The translations under genes and the position numbers were made by a program. The notes beneath the pieces were generated by a model. That model was not told where the DNA came from. It did not search any database and worked only from the letters and a program-made list of their open reading frames with translations. A DNA stretch of 64,000 bases from Erythrophleum ivorense (taxonomy: Eukaryota; Streptophyta; Magnoliopsida; Fabales; Fabaceae), in the NCBI GenBank assembly GCA_026724425.1, contig JAIUCV010000004.1:2180001-2244000 (forward strand), read 5' to 3'. Of this stretch, positions 10,999 through 25,600 are shown one piece after another (within the stretch, counting starts at the first letter, position 1; each line of letters opens with the position of its first letter).

Positions 10999-13900
10999 TT
11001 CCTTAGTATGTCTTACTCCTGTATGCTATTTAGTAGTTGTTATCTTATGATTGTTAATTTAATCATAAAATTAATTGAGATTTTCGTTGAAGCTTTTTTA
11101 GCAAAGGGATACGCTATATTATTGTATTAGAAGAATATGCTTTTTATGTTCAGATTAAAAAAAATGAACAGTTGCCTACTTTGAACTTAGAAGATATGTT
11201 TTTAGACATCCATTGTCAAATTTTCTATGAGCAAATTATCTTCTCTGTTTAGTTACATGATGTCTCACTTTATTATGTCAGATTACACGAACTTGCTTAA
11301 AAACTAAAGAATAAGTTACAACTAAACATACTCTTACAGTTTTACTAAAAGTGCTCTTCTGTCTGATCTTTCTCATTCTGTATTTTTATTCATTTTTATT
11401 GTTTGTTCAAGTAATCAATTTTTTTTTTTGGGGTGTTCGTAAGTCTATGTAAGCACTAAGATTAGAGGATCCTACTGCACAATTTTCCATGCATTTTTAC
11501 CTTTTTTAAAATTTTTTCTTTTTAGGGTTTGAATTTTAATATAAAAAATAAAAATTATAGTTGTGAGGAACTTCAAACCTTAAAAATAATTAATTAATTA
11601 ATTAATAACCATAAAAATGGGTTCCTGCACCCCCTACAGTAAGTTTACCTACAGCAGGCGATCTGGGTTCATGTAAGCCACTTGATCATTTACACTGGTT
11701 TGAAGAGTTCTGATCCAGCCTAATTTCTGTACACGCTCGATATCTCATTGCTTGCCATACCTTAAGTAAAATCACCCGTATATAACCTAGGACCTCTATG
11801 AACTTTGCAGTAGAAGTAAGAAAAAACCGCAAAATGTCTGTGTCAATTTTGGACGGCCATAGACAGCAGATTAACCCCAACATAAATTCAGGAATTTATC
11901 TGTTGTATTAAACCATATTTTCCTTCCATAACAAGCACAGATCCCCTTTTCTTCAATGTAATTTAGAACAAACAAACAAGATGGAAAACCAGACTTTCGC
12001 AAGTCTTTATATCTCGCTATACTCACAAAAACTTTTTTGGAAAGGGCTAAATGGTTTGATCTATTATCAGTTAATTACTTTCTGGTTTAAAAACATTTAA
12101 AATTGGGTATCTTTTGCACAGTCAGCATTTTATTATCCGGTGCTATCTTTTTCTGTTGAAAATTGAACGTAGTTTTTAATTCTGTTTTGAATTCTCAATT
12201 TTCTTATAAAATTCCTGTTTTCTTATGTGGTAAAGTTGGATTTCCTCCGTGATCAATTGAAATCCTTAATATTCCGTAAAAATTTTACGAAATCTTTAAT
12301 TTTAGCCCAAAATCTCAATTTTTTAAAAGCAATTCCTAATTTTTTATATAATAAAAACGAAAATTCTTCTTTAAATTAATTAAAATTCTAAATTTGATAT
12401 ACACAATACAATATGTTTTCCAAATTTGTCTTTTTACCATTGAACTTTCTGATTGGAGACATAAAACCTAATTTCTTCCCTGATCTATAATTTTGGGCTA
12501 ATCCATTATAAGATTCTACCAAAAACCAATAGATTTGGGAAATTAGAAATTTTATCATCACCGGGCATCCTTTGTCAGTATGCTAAGTCGTCATGCTCAT
12601 TCTCTCTCTTTCGTTATCAGATGTCTCTGAAGGAACCTATTCTGAGCAAGTCCATGGTCAAGCAATAATGGAAAATTAGGCCAATTATTTAATTCTAGCT
12701 GCCATTCAAGTCTAAACTAAGTCAACTCTTGGTACTTAAAAGTGTATCCATTTGAAATTAAATGGCCGATAAAATTAACAGTGCATTGTGAATATTATAC
12801 AGGGTAAATGATTTTTTTTTTTATTTTTTGCTTAAATTATATATTCTTTATAAAAATAAACACAAACTTCTTTAATTAATATATGGCGAAAATACTCTAA
12901 AAATAATATTAAATTTTTATTAAAAATACAACTTATTAAAAAATATATAATTTTAAACTTTTATTTTAATGTTATTTATTTTGTGTAACAATTCATAAAT
13001 TTAATTTATTCTGAATTTTTAAAAGCAACTATTATATATTAATCAAATATATATTTAATACTTGTTGTATTATATAACTAATAAGTATAAAGATATGTTG
13101 GTCAAAATATATACAATTATAGTTTATCTTTTGTTGTAAAAGAGGTTAATGTAGTACTTTTTTATTTTTCAAAAGATACTTATATCTCTTGTAATCTTGC
13201 ATATGCAACAATAACAAATAAAGAATACTAAAAATTTTAACAAAATCCTTAAGGAGAGTAACATTTTCCTCCAATTTAATTGATCTACTAAGGACCCCTT
13301 TTTTTGTTTGCAGGTAACTCAATACACAAGGCTTGTTTAGTAGTGGATCTTTCTTATTTTTTGAAACGTTTATCATATTCTTATTATCATTGGTCAATAA
13401 TATTTATTTTCTTTTATTACTTTCCTAAGGTAAAGGCACAAGGATTATTTTTCTTTTATTTGGTTCACTTTCTTTTTCCATTTTCATTTTCATACATAGC
13501 GTTTTGTATATCAAATGACTCCTTACAAATTAAAGGCAATTGAAAAGGTAGGTGAAGACAACTTTTGAGAAAATTTTTTTATGTGTACTTGGAATATAAT
13601 ACACCTAAAAAAATCAATGGATAGGATTAAATTTATATAAGTAGGATTCATGTGCAGTACAGGTAGAGTATACGTGCAGAGTAAATCTTAATGGTTGAGT
13701 GTATAAATAATGTGGCACATCGAGTATATGTAAGAATTACTCACTTTTGAGTCTCTTAAAATGTTGTTTTCCCAAGGCATTCAACGGCATGAGTGAATAC
13801 TAAAAAGATAATAGATGTTATGATTCTTGTCGTTGACAGTGTTTCGCCATTCAATTTCATTTCTTTTGACAACTTCAACAATCACGTTGCTAGAGTGGAA

Positions 13901-14970
13901 TCGTTAATTAAAAGATGCTTCAATAATCACCCACCGTTACCTTCTTGTGGTCTGATGAATGTTGGTTTATTAGGGGTTTGGAAAGTTGTCATTTCAAAGG
14001 GGAAAAGATTGACATAATTTTTTGCCCATGTTTTTGTTATAAAGAAGGAAATATTTAGTTGAGATGAACAAATCCCAAGTTGGGTGGGACATTGGCATAG
14101 TTTGATACCTAACTAAGATTGCATCGAGCTTTAAATTTGAAATTCAATGCCTAGACTCAGCTCGGCCCAATATTTTAAGTTGATTTTTTTTAATTTTTTG
14201 TTAAAATTATAAATAGCCCTTGAAAAAATATGATTTTCTATAAGTTTTTATAAGATTATATATTATTTTAAAAAAATAAAAGTTTCATATAAATCTTTAT
14301 AAAAAATATTTTTTTAAAAAAAGTAATATCATCAAACTGTCTGGAACTAATCTAGCCAACAAAAAGCAATTTAATGTTTAGCATGGCTTTAATTTTTTTT
14401 TTTTTGGCCCAACACAACTTGACTTGTGTGGTTGGGCTAGGTTAGACTAGGTCTTATAGATATTTAATGTTTAGGTTAACATTGTTAGAGTGAAATGGTG
14501 AAAAGATTGATGAGCTGTAAAATAAATATAGATGTCAAATTTAAAATGAAAAACTCAAAAATATAGGGATTTGCATATCAATTTTTTCCTTGTTGCAATT
14601 CTTCTTGGTATATACACTTCTCTTTTGTAGGTATATTTTTTTACCTTTTTAGAAAATGATTACACCAGATTTTCAATTTAATCACATAACTAGCATATAC
14701 CTTGTTTATCTATATTTTATTTATTGCTGAATTTCGAAACCTTCCTACAACATAAGCAGATATGCACATAATTTGCTTAGATATACTTTTATATATTTTT
14801 ATATATCTATTGATTTGTTGATTGTATGAAAAGAGTATTTTTAAGTTAATGTCAATCAAGATCAAATTCTATCTCTAATGATCTTACGAGTACAACTTCA
14901 CATTAACTAACTTCTTGTGTCTGGCAGAAATTCTCATGGACGCTCTTTTAATTTCAATCAAAGAGGAAGC

Positions 14971-14972
<2 letters not shown>

Positions 14973-15005
<33 letters not shown>
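14973..15005. repeat. (TA)n microsatellite
   Basis: About 16 uninterrupted TA dinucleotides in AT-rich spacer. Confidence 0.9.
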
Positions 15006-15009
<4 letters not shown>

Positions 15010-15124
15010 ACCATGAAGGATGCAACTAGGATGTTCAAACTGATTTTTATGCAAAAGGTTTTTGCCTTGTTTCTTATTGAAAATCCCTTGTTAGAAAATA
15101 GAGTAAATCATAAAAATTTATTTT

Positions 15125-15399
15125 GAATTTTACTGAAATTATTTAGATATTCTCTCTATTTTAAAAATATGTACAAATCTTTCCTAAAATAAAAGATTGC
15201 CCTACATTTTAGTCCAAATTTATTTTTTTTACCAAAATATTTTTTATTTAAATTTTTTTAGTTTAAAAAAATGTATTTAGGTAATTGAATATAGTTTAAT
15301 AAAAAATTTTAAATTAGACTAGAGTATAAGATAATTTTTTGTTTTAAAAAAATTTATCTATATTTTGAAAATAAAAAAATTGTATAATTTCAACAAAAT
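15125..15399. mobile_element. AT-rich foldback repeat, copy 1
   Basis: The left end, GAATTTTACTGAAATTAT, is inverted at the right end, ATAATTTCAACAAAATC, and the inverted similarity continues inward. Related sequences with the same ends lie at 36516-36768 and, more diverged, at 59219-59400. This fits a low-complexity palindromic MITE family. Target duplications could not be resolved because the flanks are also AT-rich. Confidence 0.5.
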
Positions 15400-16674
15400 C
15401 ATGAGAAGTTTGTATAATTTATTTTATAAAATATTTATAAAATATGACACACCTGGTATTACATTTATTACCTTCAAATTATAATACTAGATTTTGAAAT
15501 CAAACACATAATGAGCATATGATTTTTATCTGGACTATTTTCATTGAATTGGTTATTCAGAAACATTTCTAAAGAACAAGCACATGCGCTCATTGGCTTA
15601 GGTGAATCACTAATAAATAATTCCAATAACAAAAGTAGCTGATATCTTGAAAGGTGAATTTCTTAACATGAATTGTGTTAAGAAATTGTGTTTGAAAAGC
15701 TTTAGAAAATTGTTAAAATATTACTTAAAAATGCTAAAATATATAAATCACTTGCAAAAGTACAGTATTATTTATACGTTTCAACACAACTGTAATTGCG
15801 CACCTGAAATAGAATAAATAAAAATGAGGCAGGTGATTTAAATGTAGCCTTTTATTTTTTGGACATAAAAGTGGTCTTTAATTTTTCATATACTGGAATA
15901 GTTCTATCATAGTTGGCTTGACTCCGTATAGGAGATGGGTAGGGTCAGGAAATCATTGGTCTATTAGTGCAAATCACGAGATACAAATTTTATTATTATA
16001 GACCAAAAAAAAGTTATTATTTGAAATAATCAAGATTTGTTATTAATTATATTAGGCAACAAGTTTCTAATACAGTGTTGTAGAAAAGTTGCATAATTGA
16101 CTTGTAATTACTAAAAAAAATAGATTAAATTATAATAATATTTTTAACATTTGATTAAATTATATTTCCTCCGATTCATATTATAAAATATTTTTAACTA
16201 TTTCACACAATCTAATAAAACTACTTAACTATCTTAAACTTTTTAAATTTATCACTTTTTTTTATTTTTGCCTTTATTTATATAAGATAGAGAAAAAAAA
16301 AATTGAACTAATTTTTTTTTTAAAAAAAGAAGAGTGACATTTTTAAAAAGTCAATACAAAATATTCTATTGTGTCTTATATTTTGGATCAAATAAATCTT
16401 TTAAAAAATATCTTATATACTGGACCGGAATAGCACCTATTATCCTCTTTAACTTTAAAAGTATCATTTAGATTTTTTAACATTTGACATATATTACAGA
16501 AATTCTCTTTTAATTTATTTTGTTTGTTTTGAGAAAAAATATTTAATTATTTTTGTTATTATATTAAGAATAAAATCATAATTTCATTTAAAATAAAAAT
16601 ATAGCTTTATTGACAAAAAAATAAATTCAAGAAAAAAAAACTTCCGTAACATACAATGTTATGAAAACATGCCT

Positions 16675-17022
16675 TTATCTTCTCTGCATCTGCATCGTGC
16701 CACCGCCATCTTCTCTGTTCTTCTGCATCTGCGGGAGTGTCTCAGCCCAGCTTGGTTCTTCTGCAATATATATCAAATATTAAACAAATTAAATGACATT
16801 TTTAAAATAAATAAAAAAATGTTAAATGTAATTTAACAATATCTTCAGTGAGTGTAATTCACCTTGCCATAATATTATACAGTAGCCATCTACATAATCC
16901 TCATTATCTGCTCTCTTGTAAGAGACGGCAATAGCTACATTTTTACAAGGCAGACCTTGTCCCAAAAAACTTAGCCACATTTCATTGTTCCTAAGTTTCC
17001 AACATCCACTTGGGTAAAGCAA
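16675..17022 (-). pseudogene. Possible remnant of an unrecognised spliced gene
   Basis: On the minus strand an open frame from about 17022 to 16863 reads a protein-like stretch (for example LRNNEMWLSFLGQG and AIAVSYKRADNEDY). It ends at a plausible donor CAAG|gtgaat. An acceptor TATTGCAG precedes a second open piece (16760-16675) that joins in phase, begins EEPSWAETLP and ends in TAA. Joined, they give about 80 residues of mixed composition unlike the surrounding AT-rich junk. I do not recognise the family, and no start codon or upstream exon is evident. It may be the broken 3' end of a gene. Confidence 0.3.
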
Positions 17023-18298
17023 AATTCAAAAAAAAAAATTAAAATTAAAATTAATCACAAGTATACCATTGGGAATTAAGCAATATATATCAAGCCATTT
17101 TTTGGGTTAGATGTATTGTAATTTTTAACCATGGAAAAGTAGTATATAATTTTTTACAATAAAAGAGAAAAACTGTAGAATTAAATCAGCTTTAAAAAGA
17201 ATAATTATCTATTTTTTGTTAATAATAAAAATTCCTAATTATACATTATATAATAAAATTTTTAATATAAAATTGGCTAATTGGTTTTATTGCTCAAATC
17301 ACTAAATAGTCTCTTTGATAAGAATGATATTTCTCATAAAAAATGATGTATGGCCTTGTTTGTTAGGTGGAAGATAAGATTCACATAATGGGAGAGGAAA
17401 TGAGAGTGGGGGTGTGAAAAAGGTGTTTGGTACACAGGATAACTAATGCCTTTGTGTGAGTAGAAACCATTAAACGTGGGATACATTAAACTTCCAAATT
17501 GAAAGTGGTCAAACACGAGGCTGAACAAATATTCAGACCATACTGTCCTTGTTTGCTCGAGCAAAAGTTGACCCATAGCCATTGATAGAGAATCGTCATG
17601 CACCACATGCAAAGGGTGCCTTAGCCAGTGTCCTATGCCACGGCCTTCTCTTTCAACCCCTAGCTACCAAATACAACGGGAGAGGGGCGAAGAAGATTGT
17701 GTGAGACCCTGGTCTAGGTTTCTTTGAGCACTGTAGAACGAAATGATATGGAGAGAAAATGCTTTTTATTTTGTAACGAGTAGATGGTTCATGGAGTAGC
17801 TTGTAGCCATTTTCTTCTATGCTTCTTTGGAAATATTTCTTACTTGGAAAACAGAGTTAAAATACGAACCATAGAGTACATTTTTGTAAATTTCTTCTCT
17901 TCTATTTTGTAAGAAGTAGGTTATTTTTGCCCTCCTTCCAACTTGCATTTGATCAATGTCCATCACTAAAAGATTAAAAATCCTCACAATAATTACTTAG
18001 TAAAATTTTAGCCTTTTAATTATTTTTTTAAATTTTATCAAATCAAACATAAATAAATAATGACATTCATATTTTTTTACATGTGATACTAAATATTATT
18101 ATGGGTTATAAGATTTTTTTATTATTTTTAATTCAATTTTTATTATTATTTTATTAAAAATCTATCTTACATACCAAATAAGGTATATAAGGTTCCATTT
18201 TTCACTTTCATCTTTCTTTTTAAATAGGTTCTTTTTTAGAGTTTCCTTTAAATTTAAAATAAAATAAATAATGAAATAGGCTTATCAATAAAATTGTT

Positions 18299-18326
18299 GT
18301 CTCTCTCTCTCTCTCTCTCTCTCTCT
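18299..18326. repeat. (CT)n microsatellite upstream of SR140
   Basis: About 14 CT units lying 150-200 bp upstream of the inferred first, non-coding exon of SR140. CT/GA repeats are common in plant core promoters and 5' leaders, so a promoter role is possible but only inferred from position. Confidence 0.85.
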
Positions 18327-19600
18327 ATTATTTTATAAATATGATGAATAATATTAAAATTAAAAAATATTTTTATATGAAAAATATATAAATAGATTGT
18401 AATATTTAACATCGAAAGGAAAGACGCATGACGCATTAAGCCAGTCTGCTTATTACTCTGTTTGGTTTCCGACCCTACGACGAACAAAACCCAAAGGGGG
18501 CCGAAGAACAAAACCCAGGTGAGCTGCCCATCTCTCTTTCTCTCTATTCGGTTTCCCTCGTCCGTCAAATTTCCCTCTTCGTTCACAGATTCCCCAGGTT
18601 CATACTTCTGTGGGTCATGTATCTAATGGGTCCGCAAATACAAGTTTTCTATTCTTTGTTTTTGTATAATTGTAGGAATGGCTTTCGATTGCCCGTTAGC
18701 TTCTGTATATTTTATTTATTTTTCTTCCACAGTCGCTGTGGTCCACAGTAGTTTTCACGTTCTGACTCTGGTTGGGCATTACTTCAATTTGTGCTCATTT
18801 GTTCGCTCCTTTGAATTCAAGTGCCAGCTGCTTTACTGCTCACTGAATCAATTTGTGGTTAGGATATAATTTCACGTTGTTGTTTAATACATATTAAATA
18901 TCCGGTAATCTTTACTTGATCATTTCGTTATATCACTACTTTATTGTGTTTCTTCGGAGTTGGGATGAATAGATAGTTTTGGATGCTTGTTTTCAAGAAA
19001 ATTTTATATTGGGGATTTCACTTTAAATTGAATTTTGTGAACAGCCTCTATATCTTGGGTCAGCGGTTTGGGGGAAGTTTGTGATTTTTGGGAATTGGGG
19101 GAACTTTGGTTCAACCCTGCTGTGTTGGCTTTCTATAGCTGGCTTAATAAACATTCTTTTTTCCGGTTATTTTTAGTTTGGGTGGCTTTGTTGAGAAAGC
19201 GGGGATTGCATCTTAAGAAGATTGGGATAACATCAATTAGTTTGCGCCCTACATTTTAGTGGAATGCTTACTTAGGTTAGACCGTTATAGTAGGGAGCAT
19301 TTAATAATTATCCTTTATGTCTCTTATACTTCTTTGTCTGGAGGATTATCTAGTTTGGAAATGTGTTTTCGCTACCCTCATTTTGTTTGCAACACAATTT
19401 TTATTTCATTAATTTATTGCAGATCGTAAATAATGAAAAAAAAAAAATGAAACAGGAGTTGCTTCTAGATAAGGAAAAATGATGACAAAAAACTTAGGAA
19501 AATTTCTGAAACTGAGTGCAACCTAATTTCCCATTAGAATTCTGTTTGAGGTTGCACAATGTATTTAACTCGCTGTCATCCTTGCAGTACCTATGCAAAA

Positions 19601-22600
19601 ATGAGTTCCTTCTCCATTACACGGAAAAAAACACCATTCCAAAAGCACAGAGAAGAAGAAGAGGCAAAGAAGAAGGTAAGGTCCATCAACCCAATTTAGA
19701 GAAAAGAGAATTTTGACTATCTAATGCGTTTTGGCTGCTGCAGAGAGCAGAAGATGAAACCGCACGCTTGTATGCTGAGTTTGTTGAGTCATTTCAAGGA
19801 GATAGCACTCCTGGATCAAAGGCTTTTGTTCGAGGAGGAACAATTAATCCCAATGAAAAATTAAAAACAGATTCTGAAGGTTAGTATAACTGATAAATTC
19901 TGTGCTGCTTTTCCCTTCCATTTGTGTCGTTTCTGCCCATTCTCTTGAAATCTTGATTATAGATATATTTCATATTATGGATAAGTATATAGTTTTTGCT
20001 ATTATTTTGGATAACATTAATAAAAGTATGGAACTTTTTATTCATTCGCGGATGGCAGGTGAAAAGTCCAAAGATGGGGTGTCTGGTCCAAAGAAGGGAA
20101 GTAGGTAAATAAATGCTTTTGATTAACCATGTTGCTTTGCTCTTTTCATCAGGTATCTACATAGGAACATGTCTGTTAGATATAGCTTTATGTTTATTAG
20201 GTTTAAACTTGTAGAAATTATAAAATGTACACTTTAAGTAGATTAAATGACTAGTGATGCATTTGATTGTGTAATTAACCTAATTTAAAAAATATTTGTA
20301 GGAACCTGGTATTACTGGTATGTTGTTTTCAGGGCATGGAAAATCATTCCATAAGATATAGTTTTCCCCCAACTCTTAAGTATGTGATATGTTCTGCTTG
20401 CACAAAAGAAAAAATTGTTAAGAAATATGGGTTCTACTTTCTTGATTTGTTCTTGCCAGACCAACTGTAATACTTTGTGTCTCAAAAAACAAGAACTTTA
20501 TATGTCTGGTAATCTGTTGATATTTAAAAGAGAAACATTTTGTTGTCAGAAGTTTAGATTCTTTATTATTATTTTTTGCTGCATTGAGGTTGTGATTTAG
20601 ATTGGCCTTGGAAAATTGTTCCAAATTTGGGTGAATATTGTGGAAGTCAAATTACTAGATCATGTCAAGTATTGAGTCATACCAAATCAATATGATGGAG
20701 TTCCCTTCTTTTTTTTTTTGGGGGGGGGGGGGGGGGTAGCGGGGGAGGGGAGGAGGCACTGCTGTTTGCTTGATTTTGTGGTTTTCATTCTGTTTTGTCT
20801 CTTCGTTGAGAATACCTTATCCTCCTTCCTTGTAATCTTTCCTTTATTCTAATAAATAGAACCCCACTCTCCACAGTTATTATTGCTTCACCTAATGAAG
20901 TGACTTTGTGGAAAGGTTCTTCTTCTTTGAGAAATTTGAAGTTGAATTTCTCGCAAATTTCATTCCTATTGTGGATCATCTGTAGATTTTCTTGATGAGC
21001 TAAAATTCACTTCACTTGTCAATTTTTTTTTTTAATTGGTGTATATATCAATTCATATCATTTATTTATTTACTTCTGTTTCTGGGCCTAATTGTGGCAT
21101 CCAATGCATGTTGAAAAGAAAGGAGAGAGAGAGAGAGAGAGAGAAAGCAGATGATATAATAGCATCTGATACTCAAAGCATTTTATGGGAGTATGGCCTA
21201 TCAGGATTTTTTGTTTTAAATTGTCGTGCCTTCCTGTTCTAAGTTTGCAGCTTAAGCTGCTTTCTCATTAGCATTTAGTCATATTGTTCAATTTTTCTTC
21301 ATCTTTTCTGGAGATAAAATACCATACGGTTGATCATTTTAAGTCTTGATTGATGCATATTGAGAGACTTATCACTGGAGGCCATTTCAATCCTTTTCAG
21401 TGAATTTCAAGCCCCATTGCAAACCTGTAAAAAAATCACAACCATAATAGTATGCAGAAATGGAGAACCTTCTGTTAATTACCCAATGTAATTGTATATA
21501 TAGTATTATAGGATATTGGATGCTGTGATATAGAAAAAGGTTTGGCTAATGTTTATTTCAATCTATGAAGATGAGTGTCAATTCTTTTATTTTCACATTC
21601 ATGTTTGGTAATTGACTAATTTTTCATATTAATAACTCATGTTTCATGTATGATGAAGTTGGTGAATTTTGTTGCATCCATAATTATGGATCTTGCCCAA
21701 TCTTAAAACGCATCTTGAACTATTGTAGGATTATAAGGTGATTGCACCACATGATATATGAAACCTTTGTTTCCACACATTCTATATTCAATGCATGTTA
21801 TTGATAATTTAGAAGTATTTATCTAATACTTGCTTTATTTATTTATTTTTACATATTCAACACAAGTCTTGTTGAAAATATAACAGTAGACCATACCCAT
21901 AGTGTGAAGTTAGGAGCAAAAGAGGAAACTTGTGATTTGAGAATGTATGTTAGTGATAATACTGTACTGATCTACAAAACTATGGTATTTACAGAGTTAA
22001 AAACCTTTACATTGAATATGACGGCAATGTACAATTTACACCCTAGGTGGTTGTATACCTAGTGAACACTTCTTCTTACACTCCCCTTCAAGATGGAGCA
22101 TACATGTTATATGCACTAAGCTTGTTACAAATATAGGTGATGCGAGGACATCTGAAAGACCTGATGAAAAATAAAATGACTACTTCTATGTGCTTGGTCC
22201 TCTTATGAAAAACTTGGTTGGAGGCAACATGTAGGGTTGCCTGATTGTCACAAATCAGTTCCATGTTGCCTACTTCTCTAAACCTCAATTCTCCAACTAA
22301 CTGTTTCAACCACACAAGTTCAGAGTTTGCTAAGGCCATTGCATGATACTCAGTTTGTGCGTGACCTGGCAACAACATCCTGCTTTTTGCTTTTCCATGA
22401 CACTAGGTTTCCCCCAATAACAATACAACATCTTGAAGTGAAATTATTAGTTGGGACAAGAATTAGTGTCTTGCGGAGGAGTTTTCTGGATTACTAAGCG
22501 AAAATACAGAAGCTATAAATTACTGCATCAGACTATCTACGGGAACCTTTTGGGAATTGTTATTTCAATATTTTTTTTCTTTTCTTATTGTTAGATTGAT

Positions 22601-25600
22601 ATACAATGAGTATGGCTGTTCATGCTTGACATGCCTTTGCAGGTATGTCCCATCTTTTATACCTCCGCCTTTGGCAACCAAGGGAAAAGAATCTGAGAAG
22701 AAAGTCAGTATTGCTATAAAGTTATCACCTCTGAATTAATATTTTTTGTTCTTTTCATTTTAAAGTTGTGTTGTGCCCAGACTCTAGATCTAATGCTTTT
22801 GTGTTGTACTAGAAAGAGGAGGAGAAGCCTAAGGAGAAAGAGAAAGGTAAGTCACGGAACATAGATAATTTTATGGAGGAGTTAAAACATGAGCAGGAGA
22901 TGAGGGAGAGGCGAAATCAAGATCGTGAACATTGGCGTGATGGCCGCAATGCAGAACATTCTACTGTAAGTGATACTCTTTCCTTACAAGTGTATTTATT
23001 TGCATATAAGTGCTTATAGTTTGACATTTATATTGTATAAGACTAGTTTATTGCCAGTAGGTTTATCTCCATAGGGATTGGGTAAGGCTGTTGAGTAAGA
23101 GTGTCAGACTACAATAAGTAAATGATAAATGGAGCATGCAATAAGGCTGTTATCTGGCTTGTGCTTTGATTCCCCCACCCCCCTTGTTTTACTTTTTTCC
23201 GCATCATAAGCAGTATGACTTGATTGACTCTATAATCTACAATATGCAAATGCATTACCAATTTATCCTTGTATTATATTCACACTGTGAAGAATTTTTT
23301 GTCCAATGAATATATGCTTTTCAAGTGATAATTTTTTTGCCTCCCCTACAGATCAGTCGCTTTGATGAACTGCCTGATGATTTTGATCCTAGTGGCAAAC
23401 TGCCAGGATCATTTGATGATGGTGATCCACAAACTACAAATCTATATGTTGGAAATCTCTCTCCAAAGGTTTGTTCATCTCCTTGCATAAATAGGCTTTA
23501 TTCTTCTATGGAAGAAAAAGGGGACACTTTAATCTCATCTTGGCATTTTTTTTTTTAATCCTAGGTTGATGAAAATTTTCTTCTCCGAACTTTTGGAAGA
23601 TTTGGACCCATTGCTAGTGTGAAGATAATGTGGCCTAGGACGGAGGAGGAGCGAAGGCGGCAAAGAAACTGTGGCTTTGTAGCTTTCATGAATAGAGCTG
23701 ATGGACAGGCTGCCAAAGATGAAATGCAAGGTTTGATTCTTTTTGCTGAAACTGAAAGAAAAGCAGGGAAAAATATTAATTTGTTTTTCCCAAGTAAAAT
23801 GCTATGGGTTTATTATGTATATCTAAGTTGCTTCTACCATGAATTTCAAATTTAAATTATTACTTTTTAGCAAACAATATTGACTATATAACTTAACGAA
23901 GATGAAAATATTTATGTTTCATCTGACAATAATTCTCCAGAGTTTGTATTGTAACATCTTGCTGCATGACCATTGTTATTGAATGATATTCCCTTTGTGG
24001 AGATCAGCAAGGAGAGCGGTAGAATTGAGAATTGAACAGAAGGATAAAGGCTTTATGTTATTTAACATAATCATTGATTGGCTTGGTAAGGATGAAATTG
24101 AGTGGTTGATCTCACTTTTAGAGAGATAGTGGCTTGCAGAGTTGTCACTTCATTTTCTCTGGCTATGCTGGGGATTAGAGGAATGTTTCCTTGCCATTGG
24201 AGTAGGCAATGTTTTGTGGAAGATATTTTTGAAGTGGATGCATTTTTTTGGAGGCAGTGAATGGTATCATTTTTTCACTTCTAACGGGGGATAGTTTAGG
24301 ATATAAGTATTTAGGGCCAGTGAAGATAGCATTGGTTCAGTGTTGTTGAAAGTGTCCAAGTCACCCAGTCAAAATGAGTGAAGCCCAGCAACTCCACACA
24401 CCTTGGAAAGCACCTGGGCTGAAGTGCCAGGATCCTGTAGCACTCCCCTGCCATGTGCAGTCTGTATTTTGTATTTATTCCTTTCTGCACCTTTTTAATA
24501 ATATCGGGGTAAGGTATTCAATTCTGACTTTTTTTAATCTGTTTTAGGAAGCTTGGATGTGAACATATATGAGATATAGGATGATTGCTTTAATTTTATT
24601 ACTACTAAATGATTAAGTTTTATATGTATCCTACTATGTACTGTTTGCCTGTGAAGAGTAAATTTATGCAGGGAAGTGTATAGATACACTAGACTCAGGA
24701 TTCTCTCTCTCTCTCTCTCCTTTTTTTTTCGTTTAGCAGGGGTTGTGGTTTATGAGTATGAATTGAAAATTGGATGGGGTAAGTCTGTTGCTCTCCCATC
24801 ACAAGCACTACCTGCACCCCCACCAGGGCATATGGCCATCAGGAGTAAGGAGGTATTATTGCTATCCTCTTCCTCTAAAAAGGCTGATTTTATTATTAAT
24901 TAATGTTACGTTTTCTCAAAGGATTAGTTGTGTGAGATTGTTTTACACATTTTGATTGGCAGGGTGCCACTGTGATCTTGTCTGGTCCATCGGGTCCCTC
25001 AGGTCCACCAGTAACTTCTGTGCCAAATCAGAACTCTGAACTGGTCAGTTCTCTAATTTTAATTATCATTATTTATTCAAACTAATAGCCTCTTTGGCTG
25101 TGCTTTTCACAGCCCAAAAGCTGTTTATTTTTCAAAAAGTTATTTTGAAATTGAGGTGTTTTAACGGAAAATTGTTGCTCCTCCTTCAAAGTAGTGGTAG
25201 AAGCAGAAAATACAGTTGTAACCCTACTCAAAATCATTATTTATCATTACTATCCTCAATTATTTTTATCAAACCTCTATTGCAAAGTCAAGCCTGTATA
25301 TGCCCTTTTTGGTAATTTGAGAGGTAAAAGCACTTTTTTTTTGGGGAGGGGGGAGGGGAGATTTACCAAACACATTGCTTCTCAAATATTGATAAAAGGG
25401 CTTATCGAATAATTTTGCCAAGCACAAATTGCTTCTCTCACAGCACTTCTTCAGAAACTCCATTTGAAAAGAAGCTGTTTCAAAAGAAGCAGAAATCCAC
25501 TGCGATGCCAAATGGACCCTAATACCTTGTACTTATAGTGTTGTGCCATCTGTGATTTTACAGTTGTTATTAGAGGTTCCCCCCCCCCCCCCCCCTTTTC

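Larger units (their letters stand above)
10999..18470. other. AT-rich intergenic region between the hnRNP-like gene and SR140
   Basis: The first few hundred bases are likely 3' untranslated sequence of the hnRNP-like gene. The rest holds AT-rich DNA, a foldback repeat at 15125-15399, a (TA)n repeat at 14973-15005, a possible minus-strand gene remnant at 16675-17022 and a (CT)n repeat at 18299-18326. Short open frames at 13304-13543, 13793-14017 and 17334-17612 show no recognisable protein features. The 17340-17660 stretch is less AT-rich than its surroundings but I could not assign it. Confidence 0.6.

Noticed and set aside
18254..18586. Minus-strand 110-residue open frame across the (CT)n repeat
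   Set aside because: The Arg-Glu run is the reading of the microsatellite, and the frame lies over the SR140 promoter and leader.
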